A stretch of DNA of 64,000 nucleotides from Actinacidiphila bryophytorum (GCF_016916835.1 NZ_JAFFIX010000009.1:239202-303201), one strand, 5' to 3'; numbered from the stretch's first letter, positions 24,899 through 34,755 are shown. The notes: generated by a model not told the origin, from the letters alone. Made by a program: numbers and translations.

Positions 24899-25047
24899 GC
24901 GCAGTTCCCCGCGCCCCAGGTGATTGCCACCTGCGGTGGGCTTGCACCTTTCGGTGGGTGGGTGATTGGGCGCGCAGTTCCCCGCGCCCCTGAAAACGCT
25001 CGCCCTCCCCCGAGAGGGCACCCCCCAGGGGCGCGGGGAACTGCGCG
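24899..25047. repeat. Intergenic repeat cluster A (GCAGTTCCCCGCGCCCC family)
   Basis: Two forward cores (24899-24917 and 24972-24993) and one inverted core (25026-25047) lie between the amidohydrolase and the convergent LURP-one-like gene. The last two can pair over about 20 bp around a 32-nt loop, which itself holds GCCCTC/GAGGGC. The spacer between the first two cores contains smaller hairpins (CCACC/GGTGG, CACC/GGTG). It may act as a bidirectional terminator. The same family occurs near 44.0 and 51.9 kb. Confidence 0.85.
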
Positions 25048-25104
25048 ACAAGCCATAGGACGGGGGAAGGTCCCGGGACCGGGGGAAGGGGCACCCCGGA
25101 GGGG

Positions 25105-25590
25105 CTACTCGTCCTTCGCCGACAGGCGGTCCGTGCAGATCGCCACCGCGATGAGGAGCGCGACGTCGGCGTCAGGGCGCTCGACGTCGACGGCATAGGC
25201 GTCGCGCAGGGTGAACCACTTCCGGGAGACGCGGGCGAGGCGCTCGCCGTCGTACTCGATGTCGAACTCCTTGCCGATCAGGTCCCCGCGGATCTCCAGC
25301 TCCTCGCCGCTTGCCAGCTCCGCCCGGTAGACCTCGCGCACCAGAGCGAGCCGCTTCTTGCGGACGGTGACCAGGACCTGGCCGTCCCGCTCGATCGTCA
25401 TGGCGTCCCGCAGCGACATCAGCTTCTTGTGGATGACGGCGAGCACCGCCCCTGACGGGTCCTGGATCTCCAGGGTCTCCCGCACCGTGAGCACCTTGCC
25501 GTCGACGTAGAAGGCACGCCGTCCTTTCTCGTCCTCGATCCAGTAGTCGTCGCCGATGGCGAACATTTTCTCCTGCACCACGTATTTCAT
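25105..25590 (-). CDS. LURP-one-related protein
   Basis: A 161-residue protein of the LOR/Tubby-like beta-barrel family. The sequence is built from repeated strands: DDYWIEDEKGRRAFYVDGK, LEIQDPSGAVLAVIHKKL, MTIERDGQVLVTVRKKR and FDIEYDGERLARVSRKWF. No catalytic residues are known. The function in bacteria is not established; plant members affect defence, and Tubby-like folds can bind phospholipids. Upstream the gene is divergent from the thioredoxin-NHL gene with only 40 bp between starts, so their promoters overlap. Confidence 0.8.
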   Translation of the reverse strand: MKYVVQEKMFAIGDDYWIEDEKGRRAFYVDGKVLTVRETLEIQDPSGAVLAVIHKKLMSLRDAMTIERDGQVLVTVRKKRLALVREVYRAELASGEELEIRGDLIGKEFDIEYDGERLARVSRKWFTLRDAYAVDVERPDADVALLIAVAICTDRLSAKDE

Positions 25591-25630
25591 GGGGGAATGC
25601 GTACCCCCGGTGATGCTGTTGGATGGGGAT

Positions 25631-27466
25631 ATGACTGCACGTGCACGCGTCCGGGCGCCCGAGCTGATCGGCAAGGGCGGCTGGCTGAATACGGGCGAGG
25701 CCGCCCCCACCCTCGCGGACCTGCGCGGATCCATCGTGATCCTGGACTTCTGGACCTTCTGCTGCGTCAACTGCCTGCATGTCCTCGACGAGCTGCGCGA
25801 GCTGGAGGAGCGCCACCGTGACACGGTGGTGATCGTCGGCGTTCACTCTCCGAAGTTCGTGCACGAGGCGGAGCACCAGGCGGTGGTGGACGCCGTCGAG
25901 CGCTACGGGGTGCACCACCCGGTGCTGGACGACCCCGAGCTGGCCACCTGGCGGCAGTACGCGGTCCGCGCCTGGCCGACGCTGGTGGTGATCGACCCCG
26001 AGGGCTACGTGGTCGCGCAGCACGCGGGCGAGGGGCATGCGCACGCCCTGGAGCAGCTGGTGGCGGAGCTGGAGGTCGAGCACGGCGCGAAGGGCACGCT
26101 GCGGCGCGGCGACGGCGTGTACGTAGCGCCGGAGCCGGTCGCGACCGACCTGCGCTTCCCCGGCAAGGTGCTGGCGCTGCCGGGCTCGGGCCACTACCTG
26201 GTGTCGGACTCGACGCGGCACGCCCTGGTGGAGCTGGCCGCCGACGGCGAGACGGTGGTCCGCAGGATCGGCACCGGCGAGCGCGGCTTCGTGGACGGCG
26301 ACGCGGACAGCGCGCGGTTCAGCGAGCCGCAGGGCCTGGCGCTGGTGCCGGACGGCAGCGTGATCGTCGCGGACACCGTCAACCACGCGCTGCGCCGCCT
26401 GGACCTGGACAGCGGCCGGGTCACGACGGTGGCCGGCACCGGCCGGCAGTGGTGGCAGGGCTCGCCCACCAGCGGCGCCGCGCGCGAGGTCGACATGTCC
26501 TCGCCGTGGGACGTGGCCTGGTTCGAGGACCGGGTGTGGATCGCGATGGCCGGTGTGCACCAGCTGTGGACGTACGACCCGGCGGCGGAGACGGTGCAGG
26601 CCGCGGCGGGCACCACCAACGAGGGCCTGGTCGACGGCCGGGCTGCGGACGCGTGGTTCGCGCAGCCCTCGGGGCTCGCGGCGGCGGGCGAGCGCATGTG
26701 GGTCGCGGACTCCGAGACCTCGGCGCTGCGCTGGGTCGAGCGGGCCACCGACGGCGACGGCTACGTGGTGCGCACCGCGGTCGGCACGGGCCTGTTCGAC
26801 TTCGGCCACCGCGACGGTCCGGCCGGCCAGGCCCTGCTCCAGCACCCGCTGGGCGTCACCGGGCTGCCCGACGGCTCGGTCGCGGTCAGCGACACGTACA
26901 ACAACGCGCTGCGCCGCTACGACGCGGTGACCGGCGAGGTCAGCACGCTGGCCACCGACCTGCGCGAGCCGTCGGACGCGGCCGTGGTCGAGGGCGACAT
27001 CGTCGTGGTGGAGTCGGCCCGGCACCGGCTGACCCGTATGCACCTGCCGGAGGAGGCGGTACGGGTCGAGGCCGTCGCCCACCGCACGCAGCGGGCCGCC
27101 ACCGATGTCGCGGCCGGCGCCTTCCGGCTCGACGTGGTCTTCTCCGCGCCGTCGGGGCAGAAGCTGGACGAGCGCTACGGCCCCTCGACCCGGTTGCTGG
27201 TCTCCGCGACCCCGCCCGAGCTGCTCGCGGAGGGCGGCGGCAAGGGCACCGACCTCTTCCGCGACCTGGTGCTCGACCCGTCGGTGTCCGAGGGCGTGCT
27301 GCACGTCTCGGCGATGGCGGCGTCCTGCGACGACGACCCGGCCAACGAGTACCCGGCGTGCCATGTGCACCAGCAGGACTGGGGTGTCCCGGTGCGGCTG
27401 ACCGACACCGGGGACACCCGGCTCGCCCTGGTGCTGGCGGGGATGGACACCCCGCAGTCCGACTAG
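25631..27466 (+). CDS. Thioredoxin-like NHL-repeat protein (NHLRC2-like)
   Basis: A 611-residue protein. A TlpA-like thioredoxin domain (~20-150) has FWTFCCVNC, a C45-V-N-C48 redox pair preceded by an extra Cys. An NHL beta-propeller (~165-470) has repeats such as GLALVPDGSVIVADTVNHALRRLDL, and a C-terminal beta domain follows (~480-605). The architecture equals human NHLRC2 and bacterial homologues. No signal peptide is seen, so it is probably cytosolic. The function is unproven; redox and carbohydrate or protein binding are likely. The first codons contain a TGCACGTGCACG sequence like that at 47.7 kb. Confidence 0.87.
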   Translation: MTARARVRAPELIGKGGWLNTGEAAPTLADLRGSIVILDFWTFCCVNCLHVLDELRELEERHRDTVVIVGVHSPKFVHEAEHQAVVDAVERYGVHHPVLDDPELATWRQYAVRAWPTLVVIDPEGYVVAQHAGEGHAHALEQLVAELEVEHGAKGTLRRGDGVYVAPEPVATDLRFPGKVLALPGSGHYLVSDSTRHALVELAADGETVVRRIGTGERGFVDGDADSARFSEPQGLALVPDGSVIVADTVNHALRRLDLDSGRVTTVAGTGRQWWQGSPTSGAAREVDMSSPWDVAWFEDRVWIAMAGVHQLWTYDPAAETVQAAAGTTNEGLVDGRAADAWFAQPSGLAAAGERMWVADSETSALRWVERATDGDGYVVRTAVGTGLFDFGHRDGPAGQALLQHPLGVTGLPDGSVAVSDTYNNALRRYDAVTGEVSTLATDLREPSDAAVVEGDIVVVESARHRLTRMHLPEEAVRVEAVAHRTQRAATDVAAGAFRLDVVFSAPSGQKLDERYGPSTRLLVSATPPELLAEGGGKGTDLFRDLVLDPSVSEGVLHVSAMAASCDDDPANEYPACHVHQQDWGVPVRLTDTGDTRLALVLAGMDTPQSD

Positions 27467-27485
27467 TGCGACCGGTACGGCGGGC

Positions 27486-27722
27486 TCACAGCCGCCGGTC
27501 GGTGTAGTAGCGCTCCTCGACCACCGGCGGCACGTCGCCGTCCGCGGTCGGGGGGATCCGGCGGCGCTTGAAGATGCTGACGTAGGCGGCCATGCCGATC
27601 ACGCCCACGGCCATCATGATCAGGCCGAGCAGGTCCATGTTGACGCCCTTGGCGTGCCAGTCCGTCGCGAAGGTGATGACCGCGCCGACGGCGATCAGGA
27701 TGATGCACCCTCCGATACCCAC
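27486..27722 (-). CDS. Small membrane protein, DUF6458-like
   Basis: A 78-residue protein with two membrane segments (~3-19 and ~30-48) and a basic then acidic C-terminal tail ending YYTDRRL. It fits the small actinobacterial DUF6458 family. The GTG start at 27722 has GGAGG upstream. The function is unknown. Confidence 0.75.
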   Translation of the reverse strand: MGIGGCIILIAVGAVITFATDWHAKGVNMDLLGLIMMAVGVIGMAAYVSIFKRRRIPPTADGDVPPVVEERYYTDRRL

Positions 27723-27767
27723 GATGTCCGCCTCCAGAGGTGGAGTTGAGTGGTCCTCACGGACCGC

Positions 27768-28751
27768 CTACCCCGCGCCGCCGGTCGAAACATCGGCCCC
27801 GTGGCGGCAGTCGGTGGGTGTGCTGCCGTAGGCGGCGCGGAAGGCGCGGGTGAAGGTGGCGTGGTCCTTGAAGCCCCAGCGGAAGGCGATCACGTGCACC
27901 GGGGTGGCCGCCAGCGCCGGGTCGGCGAGGTCGCGGCGGGCGCCCTGCAGCCGGTGGTCGCGGATGTAGGAGGCCACCGTGGTCCCCTCGGTGCGGAAGA
28001 GCCGGTGCAGGTGGCTGCTGGAGATGTAGTGCGCGGCGGCGACGCTCGCCGGGGTCAGCTCCGGGTCGTGCAGATTGCGCCGGATGAAGGCCTTCACGTG
28101 CAGCACCAGCGTCCTGGTCCTGGTCTCGGGGGGAAGGGCCGAGTCGGCGTCGGTGACGCTCGCGAAGAGCGTGCTGACCAGGTCGCTGAGGACCCCGCCG
28201 AGGCGGGCGGCGTCGGCGGGGCCGTACGGGGAGCCGTCGGCCGTGACCCGGGTGACGAACTGTGCGAGCAGCGCCCCGACCCCCTCGCGCCCCGACATGC
28301 ACTGCCCGACGGCCTGCTGGACCTTGCGCCAGGGCAGGCTGAGCTGCGCCCTGGGCACCTCGATGCCGATCATGGAGATCGGCCCCTCCGCGGTGACGAT
28401 CTCATATGGCCGCGAGGTGTCGTTGGTGTGGAAGTCGTAGTCGCTGTAGTGCGCCTGCGTCCTGCCCCAGGTCGCGACCGCGTTGCCGTTGAGCACCAGC
28501 GAGAGGTGGCCGTGCTCGGGGTCGGACTGCCGGATCATCTTCGGGGTGCGCAGGAAGACCAGCTGCGGGAAGACGGCAGGCCACAGCGTCACCTCGCCGA
28601 GGCTGATCAGCCGCATCTGCGCGCGGAAGTCCGCCTGGTGCGTGCTGGTCAGCCGCATCGGCGCGTGCGTGCGGCTCAGCAGGTCCTGCCATGCGCCGAA
28701 CCGCTCGGCCTGCGGTAAGTCCTCGCTCCTGAACAGCGTCTCGCTCAGCAT
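27768..28751 (-). CDS. AraC-family transcriptional regulator
   Basis: A 327-residue regulator. The N-terminal AraC-binding-like domain (~20-175) includes SLVLNGNAVATWGRTQ and GPISMIGIEVPRAQLSLPW. The C-terminal double helix-turn-helix (~215-315) includes LTPASVAAAHYISSSHLHRLFRTEG and WGFKDHATFTRAFRAAYG. The N-terminal type is shared with regulators of catabolic and oxidoreductase genes. No obvious target lies beside it; the neighbours are a DUF6458-like protein and an aminopeptidase. Confidence 0.87.
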   Translation of the reverse strand: MLSETLFRSEDLPQAERFGAWQDLLSRTHAPMRLTSTHQADFRAQMRLISLGEVTLWPAVFPQLVFLRTPKMIRQSDPEHGHLSLVLNGNAVATWGRTQAHYSDYDFHTNDTSRPYEIVTAEGPISMIGIEVPRAQLSLPWRKVQQAVGQCMSGREGVGALLAQFVTRVTADGSPYGPADAARLGGVLSDLVSTLFASVTDADSALPPETRTRTLVLHVKAFIRRNLHDPELTPASVAAAHYISSSHLHRLFRTEGTTVASYIRDHRLQGARRDLADPALAATPVHVIAFRWGFKDHATFTRAFRAAYGSTPTDCRHGADVSTGGAG

Positions 28752-28774
28752 GTCCCACCCCCGGGGTCCCGACG

Positions 28775-28798
28775 GCGGCGGCCGGTGCCGGCCGCCGC
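28775..28798 (-). terminator. Hairpin between aminopeptidase and AraC genes
   Basis: GGCGGCCGG (28777-28785) pairs with CCGGCCGCC (28788-28796), with two more pairs outside. It lies after the stop of the leftward aminopeptidase gene. Confidence 0.6.
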
Positions 28799-28811
28799 AC
28801 CGGGCGGGAGC

Positions 28812-30107
28812 CTACGCCGTCAGGAAGGCGCTCAGGGCGGACGCCAGGTAGCCGGGGTCGTCGGCGCCGCACAGTTCGCGGGCCGAGTGCATGGACAGGA
28901 TGGGCACACCGACGTCGACGGTCGTGATGCCGTGCCGCGCCGAGGTGATCGGGCCGATCGTCGTACCGCAGGGCATCGCGTTGTTGGACACGAAGTGCTG
29001 GAAGGGCACGCCCGCCGCCTCGCAGGCCGCGGCGAAGACCGCCCGGCCCCTGCCGTCGGTGGCGTAGCGCTGGTTGACGTTGGTCTTCAGGATCGGGCCG
29101 CCGTTGGCCCGCGGGTGGTGCGTCGGGTCGTGCTTCTCGGTGTAGTTGGGGTGCACGGCGTGGCCGACGTCGGAGGAGACGCAGACGGTGCCGGCCAGGG
29201 CGCGCAGCCGCTCCTCGTAGCCGCCCCCGCGGGAGTGCACCGAGCGCTCCAGGACGTTGCCCAGCAGCGGCCCCTGCGCGCCGGTGTCGGACTGGCTGCC
29301 GTTCTCCTCGTGGTCGAAGGCGGCGAGCACGGGGATGGCCTCCAGCTCATCGCCGGAAGCTGCTGCGGCGATCAGTGCGGCGGTGCAGGCGTGCACGGAC
29401 AGCAGGTTGTCCAGCCGCGGCGAGGCGAGGAGTTCGCCGTCCCTGCCCAGATACGCCGGCGGCTGCACGTCGTGCGCCATCAGGTCCCAGCCGGTGACGT
29501 CGTCGGGGTCGACGCCTGCCTCGCCGGCGAGGAAGCCGACCAGGTCGCCGTCGTGCGCCTCGCCCAGGCCCCACAGCGGCTGCAGGTGGCGCTGGCGGTC
29601 CAGGGTGAGCCCGTCGTTGACGCCCCGGTCGAGGTGGACGGCGAGCTGGGCGACCCGCAGCAGCGGGCGGTGCACGTCGACCAGCGTGGTGGAGCCGTCG
29701 CGCAGCGCCAGCCGGCCCGCCACGCCCAGGTCGCGGTCCAGCCAGCTGTTGAGCAGCGGGCCGCCGTAGATCTCGACGGCGACCTGGCGCCAGCCCGCGG
29801 TGCCCATGTCCGGGCGCGGCTTGACCCGCAGGTTGGGGGAGTCGGTGTGGGCGCCGACCACCCGGAAGGGCGTCTCGGGGCGCGCGCCGGCCGGCACGTA
29901 CCAGGCGATGACCGCGCCGCCGCGCAGCACGTACTTCCCGCCCGGTGCGTCGTCCCAGGCGTCGGTCTCGGCGAGGCGGCGGAATCCGGCCGCCTCCAGC
30001 CGGGCCGCGACGGCCGCGACCACGTGGTAGGGGGACGGCCCGGCCTGCACGAAGGCGGCGAGGTCGTCGGTGTGGGTGCGGTCGAAGGTGCGCGGTGACG
30101 GGCTCAT
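28812..30107 (-). CDS. M18-family metallo-aminopeptidase
   Basis: A 431-residue peptidase of the aspartyl aminopeptidase family with the expected two-metal ligands: GAHTDSP, SPRLDN, FDHEENGSQ, SSDVGHAVHPN and ILSMHSARE. It removes N-terminal residues, often acidic ones, from peptides in the cytoplasm as a large homo-oligomer. The ATG at 30107 is 7 nt after TATGCT (minus strand 30120-30115), suggesting a leaderless mRNA. Confidence 0.9.
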   Translation of the reverse strand: MSPSPRTFDRTHTDDLAAFVQAGPSPYHVVAAVAARLEAAGFRRLAETDAWDDAPGGKYVLRGGAVIAWYVPAGARPETPFRVVGAHTDSPNLRVKPRPDMGTAGWRQVAVEIYGGPLLNSWLDRDLGVAGRLALRDGSTTLVDVHRPLLRVAQLAVHLDRGVNDGLTLDRQRHLQPLWGLGEAHDGDLVGFLAGEAGVDPDDVTGWDLMAHDVQPPAYLGRDGELLASPRLDNLLSVHACTAALIAAAASGDELEAIPVLAAFDHEENGSQSDTGAQGPLLGNVLERSVHSRGGGYEERLRALAGTVCVSSDVGHAVHPNYTEKHDPTHHPRANGGPILKTNVNQRYATDGRGRAVFAAACEAAGVPFQHFVSNNAMPCGTTIGPITSARHGITTVDVGVPILSMHSARELCGADDPGYLASALSAFLTA

Positions 30108-30249
30108 ACCGGCCAGCATAGAAGCGGTCCGCACCGCAAAAGGCCGGGGCACCGCAAAGGCCGGGGGCGGCGGAGGCCGGGCACGGCGAACGCCGGGGGC
30201 GCCACCGATGGGGTGGCGGCCCCGGCGGAGCTGCGGTCGGCAGGCCGGG

Positions 30250-32076
30250 TCAGAAGGCCTCTTCCGGCACGTCCATCACGTCGAGCGTGACGGCCTCGGC
30301 CATCGCGCGCTGCACCCCGACACCCGGCAGGATGTTCGTCGCGAAGAACTTCGCCGCGGCGACCTTGCCGGTGTAGAAGGCGGTGTCCTTCTGCGACGCG
30401 GACGGCAGCTTGTCCAGGGCCACGCCCGCGCCCTTGAGCAGCAGGTACGCCACGACGACGTCGCCGGAGGCGAGCAGCAGCCGGGTGGTGTTCAGGCCGA
30501 CCTTGTAGATCGAGCGGACGTCCTGCTCGGTGGCGGCCAGGTCGGTCAGCATGGTGCCGACGATGGCCTCCAGGTCGGCGGCGGCCTTGGCGAGCTGGTC
30601 GCGCGCGTCGGCCAGCTCGGCGCCGCCGGTGGCCTCGGCCAGGAACTTCTTGATCTCCTCGCTCAGCGCGGTCAGCGCCTGCCCCTGGTCGCGGACGATC
30701 TTCCGGAAGAAGTAGTCCTGGCCCTGGATCGCGGTGGTGCCCTCGTAGAGGGTGTCGATCTTGGCGTCCCTGATGTACTGCTCGACCGGGTACTCCTGCA
30801 GGTAGCCCGAGCCGCCGTAGGTCTGCAGCGACTGGGCGAGCTGCTCGTAGGACTTCTCCGAGCCGTAGCCCTTCACGATCGGCAGCAGCAGGTCGTTGAG
30901 CCCGTGCAGGTGCCTGGCGTCGGCCCCGGTGGCCTCGGCGACCTGGATGGCGTCCTGGACGGAGGCGGTGTAGAGCACCAGGGCGCGCATGCCCTCGGCG
31001 TACGCCTTCTGCGTCATCAGCGAGCGCCGCACGTCGGGGTGGTGGGTGATGGTGACCTTGGGCGCGGCCTTGTCCATGAACTGCGCGAGGTCGGGTCCCT
31101 GGACGCGCTCCTTGGCGTACTCCAGCGCGTTCAGGTAGCCGGTGGACAGCGTCGCGATGGCCTTCGTGCCGACCATCATGCGGGCGAACTCGATGATCCG
31201 GAACATCTGCCGGATGCCGTCGTGCCGGTCGCCGATCAGCCAGCCCTTGGCGGGGTGCTTGTCGCCGAAGGTCATCTCGCAGGTGTTGGACGCCTTCAGG
31301 CCCATCTTGTGCTCGACGTTGGTCGCGTAGACGCCGTTGCGCGCGCCCAGCTCGCCGGTCTCCGGGTCGAACTCGTACTTCGGCACCATGAACAGCGACA
31401 GGCCCTTGGTGCCGGGGCCCGCGCCCTCGGGGCGGGCCAGCACGTAGTGGATGATGTTCTCGGACATGTCGTGCTCGCCCGAGGTGATGAAGCGCTTGAC
31501 GCCCTCGATGTGCCAGCTGCCGTCGTCCTGCCGCACCGCCTTGGTGCGCCCCGCGCCGACGTCGGAGCCCGCGTCCGGCTCGGTGAGGACCATGGTGGAG
31601 CCCCACTGCTTCTCGACCGCGAGTGCGGCGATCTTCTTCTGCTGCTCGGTGCCCTCGTCGTAGAGGATCCCGGCGAAGGCGGGACCCGAGGAGTACATCC
31701 ATATCGCCGGGTTCGAGCCGAGCACCAGTTCGGCGTACGACCAGATCAGGGAGCGGGGCGCGGTGGTGCCGCCGATCTCCTCGGGCAGGCCCAGCCGCCA
31801 GTACTCGGCGTCCATGAAGGCCGCGTAGCTCTTCTTGAACGTGTCGGGGACCGGCGCGGTGTTGGTGTCGGGGTCGAAGACCGGCGGGTTGCGGTCGGTG
31901 TCGGCGAACGACTCGGCCAGCTCGTTCTCGGCCAGCCGGGTCAGCTCGGCCAGGACGTCCCGTGCGGTGTCGGCGTCCATGTCGGCGAACGGACCCGTGC
32001 CGTAGAGCTGGTCGCGGCCGAGCACCTCGAAGAGGTTGAACTCGATGTCGCGGAGGTTCGACTTGTAGTGGCCCAT
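30250..32076 (-). CDS. Acyl-CoA dehydrogenase, long (FadE5-like)
   Basis: A 608-residue flavoprotein. The FAD region is [13 protein letters not shown] (~160-172) and [12 protein letters not shown]. The catalytic Glu lies in [14 protein letters not shown], and a C-terminal extension (~490-608) is typical of the ~600-residue actinobacterial FadE5-like group. It oxidises acyl-CoAs in beta-oxidation at the cytosolic face. Upstream DNA (about 32120-32145) is unusually A+T-rich with TACTGACGGGTA on the minus strand, a weak imperfect repeat that might bind a TetR-type fatty-acid regulator. Confidence 0.92.
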   Translation of the reverse strand: MGHYKSNLRDIEFNLFEVLGRDQLYGTGPFADMDADTARDVLAELTRLAENELAESFADTDRNPPVFDPDTNTAPVPDTFKKSYAAFMDAEYWRLGLPEEIGGTTAPRSLIWSYAELVLGSNPAIWMYSSGPAFAGILYDEGTEQQKKIAALAVEKQWGSTMVLTEPDAGSDVGAGRTKAVRQDDGSWHIEGVKRFITSGEHDMSENIIHYVLARPEGAGPGTKGLSLFMVPKYEFDPETGELGARNGVYATNVEHKMGLKASNTCEMTFGDKHPAKGWLIGDRHDGIRQMFRIIEFARMMVGTKAIATLSTGYLNALEYAKERVQGPDLAQFMDKAAPKVTITHHPDVRRSLMTQKAYAEGMRALVLYTASVQDAIQVAEATGADARHLHGLNDLLLPIVKGYGSEKSYEQLAQSLQTYGGSGYLQEYPVEQYIRDAKIDTLYEGTTAIQGQDYFFRKIVRDQGQALTALSEEIKKFLAEATGGAELADARDQLAKAAADLEAIVGTMLTDLAATEQDVRSIYKVGLNTTRLLLASGDVVVAYLLLKGAGVALDKLPSASQKDTAFYTGKVAAAKFFATNILPGVGVQRAMAEAVTLDVMDVPEEAF

Positions 32077-32251
32077 GGCGACGGCTCCGTATCGCTGCTG
32101 CTGGTCATCAAGAAGGTATCCACATGATGCTACCCGTCAGTAATAAGAAGCAACCCCCGACGGGTGGATGTGACCGGTTCCTCGCCCCGTGCCGCATCCT
32201 TCGTGGCCGATCCCCGTTGGGGGTGCGGGCGTCACCGTTACGCTAGGGCGC

Positions 32252-32695
32252 GTGTACGGCTACGACCAGAGCGTGAATCCCGGCCAAGGCCCGGTCCCCG
32301 GCGGGGCCGCGCCCATGTCCGGCTACCCCGAGCCCTCGCCGCCGTCGCTCGCCGACGCCGTACGCGCCTTCACCACGGGCTCGCTGTCCGCCGAGGACTT
32401 CCAGGCGATCTTCGCCACGTCCAAGGTCTACTGCCCGCGCGGCGAGAACCCCGGCTTCCTGGCGCTGCACGACACGCAGCAGCCGGTGATCCCGATGTTC
32501 AGCTCGCTCAAGGAGCTGCGGCGCTACGCGGGCAAGGAGTCCAAGTACTTCGTGATCACCGGCGCCGAGGTGCTCGACCTGCTGCCGACCGGCTACGGCT
32601 TCGTCCTCGACATCGACGGGCAGCACCGGATGGTCTTCGACGCGAAGGCCGTCGAGCAGATGGTCGACTTCACGATGCGCCGGATGTACGGCTGA
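32252..32695 (+). CDS. SseB-family protein
   Basis: A 147-residue protein. After a Gly/Pro-rich N-terminus (~1-35), the SseB N-terminal domain follows (~40-147): KVYCPRGENPGFLALHDTQQPVIPMFSSLKELRRYA and LPTGYGFVLDIDG. In enterobacteria related domains occur in a serine-sensitivity enhancer; in actinobacteria the role is unknown. GTG at 32252 is 7 nt after TACGCT with TTGGGG 16 nt before that, so a leaderless message is likely. Confidence 0.8.
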   Translation: MYGYDQSVNPGQGPVPGGAAPMSGYPEPSPPSLADAVRAFTTGSLSAEDFQAIFATSKVYCPRGENPGFLALHDTQQPVIPMFSSLKELRRYAGKESKYFVITGAEVLDLLPTGYGFVLDIDGQHRMVFDAKAVEQMVDFTMRRMYG

Positions 32696-32757
32696 GACTT
32701 TCGGTCTCTTTCGGGTCCCTCTGTCCGCCCGTCACCGGGTGAGGGAATGGTCACGCG

Positions 32758-32786
32758 TTGCTAGATGTTCAGTCTTCAACTACATT
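32758..32786 (+). promoter_or_regulatory. Sigma-70-like promoter of the pirin gene
   Basis: TTGCTA (32758-32763), a 17-nt spacer and TACATT (32781-32786) form one of the best housekeeping promoters in the window. AAGGAGG (32803-32809) and the ATG at 32816 follow. Confidence 0.75.
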
Positions 32787-32815
32787 GGACGAACATCCCC
32801 CCAAGGAGGCACCCC

Positions 32816-33778
32816 ATGCCCGCCGTGACCGTCGAGAACCCGTTGACCCTGCCCCGCGTCACCGCGCCCGCCGACGGCAAGCCGCGCCAGGCCCTCGCCG
32901 TCAGCACCGCGCCCAGCGGCCTCGAAGGGGAGGGCTTCCCGGTCCGCCGCGCCTTCGCCGGCATCGACTACCGCCACCTCGACCCGTTCATCATGATGGA
33001 CCAGATGGGCGAGGTGGACTACGCGGCCGGCGAGCCCAAGGGCACCCCCTGGCACCCGCACCGCGGCTTCGAGACCGTCACGTACATCATGGACGGCACC
33101 TTCATCCACCAGGACTCGCACGGCGGCGGCGGCACCATCACCAACGGCGACACGCAGTGGATGACCGCCGGGTCCGGACTGCTGCACATCGAGACCCCTC
33201 CGGAGTCGCTGGTCCTCAGCGGCGGCCTCTTCCACGGCCTCCAGCTGTGGGTCAACCTCCCCAAGGCCGACAAGATGATGCCGCCCAAGTACCAGGACAT
33301 CCGAGCCGGCGGCCTGAAGCTGCTCACCTCGGCGGACGGCGGCGCCCTCATCCGGCTCATCGCCGGCGACATCGGCGGCCACACGGGACCCGGCTCCACG
33401 CACACGCCGATCACCATGACCCACGTGTCCCTCAACGCGGGCGCCTCCGTCACGCTCCCCTGGCGCGCGGACTTCAACGCCCTCGCCTACGGCCTGGCCG
33501 GCACCGGTTTCGCCGGCCCCCAGTCCCGCCCCTTCGCCATGGGCCAGGCCGTCGTCTTCGGCCCCGGGGACACCCTCACCGTCCGGGCCGCGGACACGCA
33601 GGACTCCCGCTCGGCGAACTTCGAGTTCGTCCTGCTCGGCGGCCTGCCCATCCGTGAGCCGATGATGCAGTACGGCCCGTTCGTGATGAACACCCACGCC
33701 GAGCTGGCCCAGGCCTTCGACGACTTCCAGGCCGGCCGCCTCGGCAGGATCCCGGCGGACTCGCCCTACGGCCGCTGA
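32816..33778 (+). CDS. Pirin-family protein (cupin)
   Basis: A 320-residue pirin with two cupin domains. The metal site motif WHPHRGFETVTYIMDG (~78-93) holds His ligands, with a further His in GSGLLHIETP and Glu nearby. A pirin C-terminal cupin (~180-290) follows. Bacterial pirins have quercetinase activity or modulate metabolic enzymes; the role here is unknown. AAGGAGG is 6 nt before the ATG and a strong promoter precedes it, so expression is probably high. Confidence 0.88.
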   Translation: MPAVTVENPLTLPRVTAPADGKPRQALAVSTAPSGLEGEGFPVRRAFAGIDYRHLDPFIMMDQMGEVDYAAGEPKGTPWHPHRGFETVTYIMDGTFIHQDSHGGGGTITNGDTQWMTAGSGLLHIETPPESLVLSGGLFHGLQLWVNLPKADKMMPPKYQDIRAGGLKLLTSADGGALIRLIAGDIGGHTGPGSTHTPITMTHVSLNAGASVTLPWRADFNALAYGLAGTGFAGPQSRPFAMGQAVVFGPGDTLTVRAADTQDSRSANFEFVLLGGLPIREPMMQYGPFVMNTHAELAQAFDDFQAGRLGRIPADSPYGR

Positions 33779-33793
33779 GCCCGTTCACCCCGG

Positions 33794-34741
33794 TCAGGGG
33801 GTCAGGACCGTCCTGCCCGCCAGCCCTCCGGCCAGGGCCAGGTCGTGGACGGCGGGCAGGTCGGTCAGCGGCCGGCGCTCGGCCACGTGGATCCGCAGGT
33901 CCCCGGCGTCGACCCGGCTCACAAGACCCGCGAGCTGGCCGGCGTCGCTGCGGACGTCCATCCGGGCCGTCCGCACGCCGCGCCCGGGGTCCTGCGGCGG
34001 CTCAGTGGTGGTGCTGACGAAGACACCGCCGTCGGCGACCAGGCCGTCGACCAGGTGGGCGGTCTCCTCCGCGGCGGTCGGCGCGAGGTTCAGCACCAGG
34101 TGCAGCACCGCGTCGAACCGCTGCCCGGCCAGCGCTTCCAGGACGGGGGCGGTGCCGTAGTCGACGACCCGGTCCGCGCCGTAGGAGCGGACGCGGTCGC
34201 GGCTGCGTCCGCCTGCGGTCGCGGTCACGGTGGCCCCGAAGCGGGCGGCGAGCTGTACGGCGTAGCCGCCCACCGAGCCTCCCGCGCCGTTGACCAGGAT
34301 GTTCTGGCCCGGCCTGACGTCGGCGTGCTCGAACAGCGCCTGCCAGGCCGTCAGCCCGGTCGAGGGCAGCGCGGCGGCGTCGACCAGGTCGACCGTGCGG
34401 GGCGCCGCGGCCAGCAGTTCGGCGGGCGCGGCGACGTACTCGGCCGCCGCGCCGGGCGCGGTCATCGGCAGGAAGGCGACGACCGCGTCGCCTGCGGCCC
34501 AGCGGCTCACCCCCTCGCCGACCTCGGCGACGACACCGGACACGTCGTAGTTCGGGATGTGCGGGAACTGCACCGGGAAGACGTCCGGCAGGACGCCTCC
34601 GCGGATCGGGACGTCCACCGGGTTGAAGGCCGTACCGGCCACCTTCAGGACGACCTGCCCGGGGCCTGCGCCCGGACGGTCCGCCTCCTCGTACACGAGG
34701 ACGTCGCTGCTGCCGTAGGAGTGGTAGCGCATTGCCTTCAC
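33794..34741 (-). CDS. NADP-dependent oxidoreductase, zinc-free MDR family
   Basis: A 315-residue quinone-reductase-like enzyme. The N-terminus MKAMRYHSYGSSDVLVYE and the cofactor loop NGAGGSVGGYAVQLAARFGATV (~150) are standard, and structural zinc Cys residues are missing. The GTG start has an upstream GGGAGAG. It is divergent from a MarR gene, and the intervening DNA holds long palindromes, so it is probably the main target of that regulator, perhaps handling reactive quinones or aldehydes. Confidence 0.87.
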   Translation of the reverse strand: MKAMRYHSYGSSDVLVYEEADRPGAGPGQVVLKVAGTAFNPVDVPIRGGVLPDVFPVQFPHIPNYDVSGVVAEVGEGVSRWAAGDAVVAFLPMTAPGAAAEYVAAPAELLAAAPRTVDLVDAAALPSTGLTAWQALFEHADVRPGQNILVNGAGGSVGGYAVQLAARFGATVTATAGGRSRDRVRSYGADRVVDYGTAPVLEALAGQRFDAVLHLVLNLAPTAAEETAHLVDGLVADGGVFVSTTTEPPQDPGRGVRTARMDVRSDAGQLAGLVSRVDAGDLRIHVAERRPLTDLPAVHDLALAGGLAGRTVLTP

Positions 34742-34755
34742 GGTCTCTCCCCATG

